38,485 nt of DNA from Methylococcales symbiont of Iophon sp. n. MRB-2018 (GTDB lineage: Bacteria > Pseudomonadota > Gammaproteobacteria > Methylococcales > Methylomonadaceae): contig QPIL01000107.1 in NCBI GenBank assembly GCA_003666325.1, forward strand, positions 1-38,485. Direction: 5' to 3'. The notes under the pieces were generated by a model. That model saw only the letters and a list, made by a program, of their open reading frames with translations, did no database searches and was not told the origin of the DNA. Positions 33,329 to 38,485 of the stretch are shown one piece after another. The stretch's first letter is position 1; each line of letters begins with the position of its first letter. Position numbers and translations under genes: made by a program.

Positions 33329-33577
33329 ATGACAGCCCCGCAAAAATGGTTGTGCCTGACATTTATTTTAGTAACAGGATGGCTTATACCATTACTGGTA
33401 GGCGATAAAATTGACCTACACCCTGTCGCTGTTATGTTTGCTGTTTTGGGAGGCGACCAATTATTTGGTTTTTTAGGTGTATTACTAGCTCTACTCGTCG
33501 CCTCTATTACCATGGTTATGTTAAGACATATTCATGATCTTTATCAGGACAGTGATTTTTATAGCGCTGAAAATTAA
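33329..33577 (+). pseudogene. C-terminal fragment of an AI-2E/PerM-family permease
   Basis: 82 residues matching only the end of the ~350-residue family. Blocks: IPLLVGDKIDLHPVAVMFAVLGGDQLFGFLGVLLALLVASITMVMLRHIHDLY. It contains two transmembrane helices, and the first ~270 residues are missing. It probably began as part of the perM-hda neighbourhood and was separated by rearrangement. An ATG at 33329 leaves open a short translated product, but a function is unlikely. Confidence 0.8.
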
Positions 33578-33647
33578 AACTTGAATGTGTAGTTAATATA
33601 TCCCTTTCTGAAACATACTTAGGATTGGGGATTTAATTACTACGCCA

Positions 33648-33896
33648 TTACTTCTTTAATTGTTGCTCAATGTCTGTCACACGCTCTTCTAATGCTTCTA
33701 GTTTAGATCGTGTTTTAGTTAAAACCGCTTTTTGTACTTCAAATTCTTCTCGTGTCACTAAATCTAATTTAGTTAATGCACCTTGCAGAATACCATGGAA
33801 GTTTTTTTCTAAATCTTCCTTCATACTACTCAACCCTGAAGGCACTGCATCAGCTAAACGGTTGGCAATATCATCAATTGATTTTGGATCAAACAT
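33648..33896 (-). CDS. ubiK: Ubiquinone biosynthesis accessory factor UbiK
   Basis: An 82-residue BMFP-domain protein (formerly YqiC). It forms a coiled-coil trimer and aids aerobic ubiquinone synthesis together with UbiJ in the soluble UBI complex. MFDPKSIDDIANRLADAVPSGLSSMKEDLEKNF is a typical amphipathic N-terminus; the C-terminal half (LVTREEFEVQKAVLTKTRSKLEALEERV) is a coiled coil. Length and sequence are as expected. ubiA lies 20 kb away in this window, unconnected. Confidence 0.92.
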   Translation of the reverse strand: MFDPKSIDDIANRLADAVPSGLSSMKEDLEKNFHGILQGALTKLDLVTREEFEVQKAVLTKTRSKLEALEERVTDIEQQLKK

Positions 33897-33996
33897 GTCT
33901 ATTTTCTCTTTTAAATTTTCTTAAACAAATTAATTTTTGTATGTTGAGCATTCTATCACAGCTAATCATTAGTAATTTATTAAGGATATACAATAC

Positions 33997-34101
33997 ATGA
34001 AAGTTGTAATTATCGGTTTAGCTGCAATGGGATTAGGTATGGCAAGAAATGTTGCTAACGCAGGATTTTTAACCACAGCCTCCAATAGAACTTACTTATG
34101 A
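33997..34101 (+). pseudogene. N-terminal fragment of a 3-hydroxyisobutyrate dehydrogenase-like enzyme
   Basis: 34 residues: MKVVIIGLAAMGLGMARNVA, then NAGFLTTASNRTYL, stop. This is the NAD-binding start of the beta-hydroxyacid dehydrogenase family (HIBADH/GarR, pattern GLGxMGxxMAxNL...NR). The remaining ~250 residues are absent. It is directly followed by the repeat at 34131. Confidence 0.75.
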
Positions 34102-34130
34102 AAAAGCTGTAGGTGGCTGTAAAAATATGT

Positions 34131-34255
34131 AAACCAAACAACTCCACTCTCTACTGCACAAACTTCTAACAAAACTATATTCACTTAGTATTTTATACCA
34201 AGCCTGCCCCCATCTATATTTTTATAGTATTATTATTTATTGTATAACTATCCCT
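34131..34255 (+). repeat. Dispersed ~125-bp repeat, copy 2
   Basis: Same orientation as, and clearly related to, 4616-4749. Its start follows the dehydrogenase fragment by 29 bases, so it may mark the breakpoint that truncated that gene. Its end reaches the stop of rarA. Confidence 0.7.
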
Positions 34256-35564
34256 CTTTTTTAAATTCTCTATCATCCATTTCCAGTAAATGCTTCAATT
34301 TCTCAGAAATCTTAATTTCCAATCCGCGATTCACTGGATGATAGTATTTTGTCCCTGTTAACTCATCAGGAAAATAATTCTCCCCTGCGGCATAAGCCTC
34401 TGGTTCATTATGTGGATAACGATAGTCTTTTTTATAAGCCAAATCTTTCATTAATTTTGTTGGTGCATTTCTTAAATGAATCGGTACGCCTAAACTGCCG
34501 TTTTGTTTGACATCTCTCATGGCTTCATTATATGCCATATACAGGGCATTACTTTTTGGAGCACACGCCATATATACTACTGCTTGTGCTAATGCCAGCT
34601 CACCTTCTGGACTGCCTAGCCGTTCCTGCGCTTCCCAGGCATTTATGGTTATTTCTAAGGCTCTGGGGTCTGCGTTACCTATATCTTCTGAGGCCATTCT
34701 GACAATTCTTCTAGCTAAATAAGCTAAATCACAGCCACCATCTATCATTCTACAGAGCCAATAGAGTGCGGCATCGGGTGAGCTGCCTCTCACAGATTTA
34801 TGTAAGGCAGAGATCAGGTTATAAAATTCTTCGCCTTGTTTATCAAATCGCCTGACACCACCAGAAAGCACTTCATTAGCTATATTATCGGTTATGGTCT
34901 GAATTTCTTTAGCGGCAGCTAGTTCCACAGCAATTTCTAATAAATTCAAACATCTTCTGGCATCACCATCTGCGGCTATGGCAAACTGTTGTTTTAATTC
35001 TTCAGTAATACTTATTTGTATAGCACCTAAGCCTTTGTCTTTATTAACTAAGGCATTATTAATGACTTCAATTAAATCGTCATGAGTTAATGGATTAAGT
35101 ACATAGACTCTAGCACGAGATAATAATGCGTTATTGAGGGCAAATGAGGGATTTTCTGTGGTGGCACCGATAAAATATACTGTGCCATCTTCTACATGCG
35201 GTAAGAAAGCATCTTGTTGGGATTTATTAAAACGATGTACTTCGTCTACAAACAAAATAGTGCGTTTGTTTTGCTCTAATTGAATCTTTTTAGCCTCAGC
35301 AACCGCCAAACGAATATCTTTAACACCGGCTAATACAGCTGAAAGTGAGATAAACTCCGCTTTTGAATGATGAGCAATCATTCTTGCCAAGGTCGTTTTT
35401 CCTGTGCCTGGTGGTCCCCAAAAAATCATGGAATGCAATCGCCCTGCGGCAACGGCTTCATAAAGTGGTTTCCCTGCTTTTAGAATATGTTTTTGACCGA
35501 TATAGTCCTCCACAGACTGGGGTCGCATTCTATCGGCTAATGGCTTGGTTAAATCATTAAACAT
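34248..35564 (-). CDS. rarA: Replication-associated recombination protein A (RarA/MgsA)
   Basis: A AAA+ ATPase related to clamp loaders that acts at stalled replication forks. The 438-residue protein has Walker A FWGPPGTGKTTLARMIA (about residues 48-64), Walker B ILFVDEVHRFNKSQQDAFLP, sensor GATTENPSF, and the C-terminal tetramerisation domain (KSVRGSSPDAALYWLCRMI, LRNAPTKLMKDL, YRYPHNEPEAYAAGENYFP). All are typical. It stands alone, and its 3' end abuts a dispersed repeat. Confidence 0.96.
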   Translation of the reverse strand: MFNDLTKPLADRMRPQSVEDYIGQKHILKAGKPLYEAVAAGRLHSMIFWGPPGTGKTTLARMIAHHSKAEFISLSAVLAGVKDIRLAVAEAKKIQLEQNKRTILFVDEVHRFNKSQQDAFLPHVEDGTVYFIGATTENPSFALNNALLSRARVYVLNPLTHDDLIEVINNALVNKDKGLGAIQISITEELKQQFAIAADGDARRCLNLLEIAVELAAAKEIQTITDNIANEVLSGGVRRFDKQGEEFYNLISALHKSVRGSSPDAALYWLCRMIDGGCDLAYLARRIVRMASEDIGNADPRALEITINAWEAQERLGSPEGELALAQAVVYMACAPKSNALYMAYNEAMRDVKQNGSLGVPIHLRNAPTKLMKDLAYKKDYRYPHNEPEAYAAGENYFPDELTGTKYYHPVNRGLEIKISEKLKHLLEMDDREFKKEG

Positions 35565-35786
35565 GGTTACATATAATTCAAAGGGGGTAGTCGTCTAACA
35601 ACTTTGGTTTGATTGATGGTTAAGCACTATCATCGGGATAAACTGTGAGGTTTTTCATACTGAGACGCTGAGCATGGGAAGGAGAGCAATTATGTTTATT
35701 CTCCCTCACTCGACTCTCTCCCACATTGAGAGGGCTTAATACCTTCTCTATTGGATAGCGTTTGAATTTTTGTTACTTATACTTGC
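35565..35786. other. Intergenic region between rarA and acnB
   Basis: 222 bases. A short hairpin near 35710-35738 (ACTCTCTCCC...GAGAGGG) could terminate acnB. The rarA promoter must lie at its left part. No gene seen. Confidence 0.4.
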
Positions 35787-38327
35787 TTATTGATAAGCTT
35801 TTATTTGGTCAAAATTCAAGTAACGATAAACATCATCTGCTGTTGCTTCGATTCGTTCAAAATAAGCCATGTATTCAGAAAAAGTAGGTATTTTGCCTAA
35901 AATAGAACAAACTGAAGCAAGCTCAGCTGAACTCAAATAAACATTGGCATTATTACCCAGTCGATTAGGAAAATTACGGGTAGAGGTTGAAACAACGGTT
36001 GCATTGTCAGCAACTCTGGCCTGGTTGCCCATACATAATGAACATCCTGGCATTTCCATACGCGCACCTGATGCTTCAAAAGTACTGACATAGCCTTCTT
36101 CCGCTAACTGTGCCTGATCCATTTTTGTCGGTGGTGAGACCCACAATTGAGTCGATAACTGACCTTTTTGCTTCTCTAATAATTTACCTGCTGCACGGAA
36201 ATGGCCAATATTAGTCATACATGATCCTAAGAACACTTCATCTATAGTTATGCCTGCCAGGTCTGACAAGGTTTTTACATCATCTGGATCATTTGGACAG
36301 GCCATTAAAGGTTCTTTGATTTCATTGAGATCAATTTCTATCACTTCAAAATACTCAGCATCCGTATCGGCTTCTAATAAGACAGGATTGGCTAACCATT
36401 CTTGCATTTGTTTAGTTCTACGATTTATGGTCCTGGCATCACCATAGCCTTCTGCTACCATCCATTTCAACAGAGTGATATTTGAATTAATATATTCTCT
36501 AATAGGGGCTTCATTCAAACGCATAGTGCAACCGCTTGCTGAGCGTTCTGCCGATGCATTTGATAACTCAAAAGCTTGTTCTACTTTTAAATCAGGCAAG
36601 CCTTCAATTTCTAAAATACGTCCTGAAAAGACATTCTTCTTACCTTTTTTCTCAACCGTTAATAAACCTCTTTGTATAGCGGCATAAGGGATCGCATTAA
36701 CTAGGTCGCGTAAAGTAATTCCAGGTTGCATTTCTCCTTTAAATCTAACCAGTACAGATTCTGGCATATCCAGAGGCATTACCCCTGTCGCAGCTGCAAA
36801 GGCAACCAACCCCGAACCTGATGGAAAAGAAATACCTAGAGGGAAACGGGTATGTGAATCCCCCCCCGTACCGACTGTATCTGGCAAAAGCATTCTATTT
36901 AACCAGGAATGGATAATACCATCGCCAGGACGCAAGACTACGCCACCACGATTCATAATAAAATCAGGTAAGCTATGCTGCATTTCTATATCTATCGGTT
37001 TCGGATAAGCGGCTGTATGACAAAAAGACTGCATCACCAAATCAGCTGAAAAGCCCAAACAAGCTAAATCTTTTAATTCATCGCGTGTCATTGGACCGGT
37101 GGTATCTTGCGAGCCAACTGTTGTCATTTGTGGTTCACAATATGTATCAGCACGAACACCTGCTACACCACAGGCTTTACCAATCATTTTTTGAGCCAAT
37201 GTGTAGCCTTTTCCACTGTCTGCTTTATCTTGTGGTCTTTGAAAAACATCTGAGGCTTGCAAGCCTAAAGATTCTCTGGCTCTGTCCGTTAGCCCTCGCC
37301 CAATAATTAAAGGAATACGTCCACCAGCACGGACTTCATCCAAAATGACATTGGTTTTTAAAGAAAATGTTGAAATAAGTTCTTCACTATTATGTCGTTT
37401 AACTTCACCTCGATAAGGAAAAATATCAATGACATCGCCCATTGCCATCTTTTCAACATCACATTCAAAGGGTAAGGCTCCAGAATCTTCCATAGTATTA
37501 AAGAAAATAGGGGCGATTTTTCCACCGATACAAATCCCACCTGTTCTTTTATTAGGGACAAATGGAATGTCATTTCCAGTGTGCCACAATACTGAATTAG
37601 TCGCTGATTTACGTGATGAACCTGTACCGACCACATCACCAACATAAGCTACTGGAAAACCTTTGGTTTTTAAATCTTTGATTTGCTGCTCGGCATTAGT
37701 AATCCCTTCTCTAGGGATTTTAAGCATAGCTTTCGCATGTAGAGGAATATCAGGACGTGACCAAGCATCAGGTGCTGGCGATAAATCATCGGTATTGGTT
37801 TCTCCCGTGACTTTAAATACGCTAACAGTCAGTTTTTCTGGTACTTCTGCTTTGCTGGTAAACCATTCCGCTTCTGCCCAGGAATTAATGATTTGATTGG
37901 CAAACTCATTGCCAGCATTAGCTTTTTCTTTAACATCATGAAAAGCATCAAAAACCAATAAGGTATGTGATAGGGCTTTAACAACAATGGGTGCTAATAC
38001 CTTGTTATCAAGTAAATCTATCAGTGGAGCAACATTATACCCGCCCAGCATTGTTCCTAATAATTCTGTCGCTCTTGCTGCGTCTAAAATAGCTGATAAA
38101 ACTTCACCTTTTGCAACAGCAGCCAAAAACCCAGCTTTAACATAAGCCGCCTCGTCCACACCTGCTGGAATCCGATTGGCCAGTAAATCAAGTAAAAATT
38201 CTTCTTCACTTGGGGGTGCTTGTTTGATTAACTCAATCAGCCCTGCGGCTTGTTCAGCATTTAATGGTTGAGGAACGATTCCTTCAACTGCCCGTTCAGC
38301 AACATGTTTTCGGTATTGCTCTAGCAT
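35787..38327 (-). CDS. acnB: Aconitate hydratase B
   Basis: Bifunctional aconitase / 2-methylisocitrate dehydratase of the citric acid cycle, with a [4Fe-4S] cluster. The 846-residue protein has the AcnB order: HEAT-like domain (1-160), swivelling domain (about 170-370, with [16 protein letters not shown]), then the catalytic domains. The cluster cysteines lie in [12 protein letters not shown] (about residue 700) and in [11 protein letters not shown] (about 757-760). [12 protein letters not shown] and [15 protein letters not shown] are further active-site blocks. Full length. The IS30-type transposase remnant ends 45 bases upstream of the ATG, so its native promoter may be displaced. Confidence 0.97.
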   Translation of the reverse strand: MLEQYRKHVAERAVEGIVPQPLNAEQAAGLIELIKQAPPSEEEFLLDLLANRIPAGVDEAAYVKAGFLAAVAKGEVLSAILDAARATELLGTMLGGYNVAPLIDLLDNKVLAPIVVKALSHTLLVFDAFHDVKEKANAGNEFANQIINSWAEAEWFTSKAEVPEKLTVSVFKVTGETNTDDLSPAPDAWSRPDIPLHAKAMLKIPREGITNAEQQIKDLKTKGFPVAYVGDVVGTGSSRKSATNSVLWHTGNDIPFVPNKRTGGICIGGKIAPIFFNTMEDSGALPFECDVEKMAMGDVIDIFPYRGEVKRHNSEELISTFSLKTNVILDEVRAGGRIPLIIGRGLTDRARESLGLQASDVFQRPQDKADSGKGYTLAQKMIGKACGVAGVRADTYCEPQMTTVGSQDTTGPMTRDELKDLACLGFSADLVMQSFCHTAAYPKPIDIEMQHSLPDFIMNRGGVVLRPGDGIIHSWLNRMLLPDTVGTGGDSHTRFPLGISFPSGSGLVAFAAATGVMPLDMPESVLVRFKGEMQPGITLRDLVNAIPYAAIQRGLLTVEKKGKKNVFSGRILEIEGLPDLKVEQAFELSNASAERSASGCTMRLNEAPIREYINSNITLLKWMVAEGYGDARTINRRTKQMQEWLANPVLLEADTDAEYFEVIEIDLNEIKEPLMACPNDPDDVKTLSDLAGITIDEVFLGSCMTNIGHFRAAGKLLEKQKGQLSTQLWVSPPTKMDQAQLAEEGYVSTFEASGARMEMPGCSLCMGNQARVADNATVVSTSTRNFPNRLGNNANVYLSSAELASVCSILGKIPTFSEYMAYFERIEATADDVYRYLNFDQIKAYQ

Positions 38328-38372
38328 TATTTACCCTTAATATAAGCAAAAATTATAATTGGTGGATTCGAC

Positions 38373-38485
38373 TCATAAGTGCACCACATCTAATTTACTG
38401 GCATCAACGCCCGTGTTTTCATAAAATACCTCGTAAGGAGTTTTAAATCCCAAGCACTTTCTAGGTCTAGAATTTAACTTATGAA
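38373..38485 (-). CDS. IS30-family transposase, C-terminal end (cut by window edge)
   Basis: The minus-strand frame from 38483 reads HKLNSRPRKCLGFKTPYEVF and ends VDASKLDVVHL-stop (38373-38375). LNxRPRKCLGFKTPxEVF is the hallmark tail of IS30-family DDE transposases. The start lies outside the window. The sequence 38361-38385 (GGTGGATTCGACTCATAAG) likely includes the element's terminal repeat. Confidence 0.88.
   Translation of the reverse strand, partial: HKLNSRPRKCLGFKTPYEVFYENTGVDASKLDVVHL

Overview
The window is a low-GC gammaproteobacterial chromosome segment. The vertically inherited genes (dapE preceded by yffB, tusB/tusE, xseA, hldE, ubiA, an arsC-wrbA-DUF2069-hda run, fusA-2, tsaB beside a DinG/YoaA helicase, hemJ, ubiK, rarA, acnB) are typical Gammaproteobacteria. 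The density of small mobile repeats and gene debris, with hemJ and a NarK-type nitrate transporter, would fit Methylococcales or a similar environmental lineage, but no diagnostic metabolic gene is present. No rRNA, tRNA or CRISPR array was seen.

Layout. 1-438: 3' end of a transposase and a repeat-rich stretch. 439-7215: housekeeping genes (galE; small ORF-yffB-dapE; gdx-tusB-tusE; xseA-M23 peptidase). 7221-9736: a restriction-modification module on the minus strand, bounded by 66-bp inverted repeats. It holds an ApaLI-like endonuclease carrying an N-terminal DnaJ-type zinc-finger and a SAP-like segment, and a beta-class DNA methyltransferase. Both genes are interrupted, by an in-frame TAA and a homopolymer frameshift. 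9737-11032: NarK-like transporter. 11459-13028: decayed island (REP-type transposase relic, Phd/RelE toxin-antitoxin pair, second copy of the transposase tail, orphan reading frame). 13063-17569: hldE-ubiA, then arsC-wrbA-DUF2069-hda. 17618-17925: a 44-copy heptanucleotide array followed by a hairpin element. 18332-24241: fusA-2, tsaB and yoaA, redoxin and hemJ. 24357-26225: MORN-repeat lipoprotein and a degenerate second copy of the redoxin-tail/hemJ segment, itself split by a 414-bp element with terminal inverted repeats and a 6-bp target duplication.

26378-32605 is a defence region. It begins with a strong promoter, a three-hairpin RNA-like segment and a truncated ORF resembling the N-terminus of a retron reverse transcriptase. 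A complete four-gene Wadjet/Mks-like SMC operon follows in the order toprim nuclease, SMC ATPase, kleisin, MksE-like, with every junction overlapping by 8 nt. 32638-34255 is debris: a third heptad array, a 22-bp inverted repeat, the N-terminus of recB, a PerM-like permease tail, a dehydrogenase N-terminus, and intact ubiK. The window ends with rarA, acnB and the 3' end of an IS30-family transposase inserted just upstream of acnB.

The most unusual items are: the zinc-finger/ApaLI fusion in an inverted-repeat-bounded and possibly cassette-like R-M module; the rearranged compact Wadjet-like operon; the retron-like relic beside it; and three families of small repeats (GAGACCTC MITEs, GACTNAN heptad arrays, and the 414-bp TIR element).
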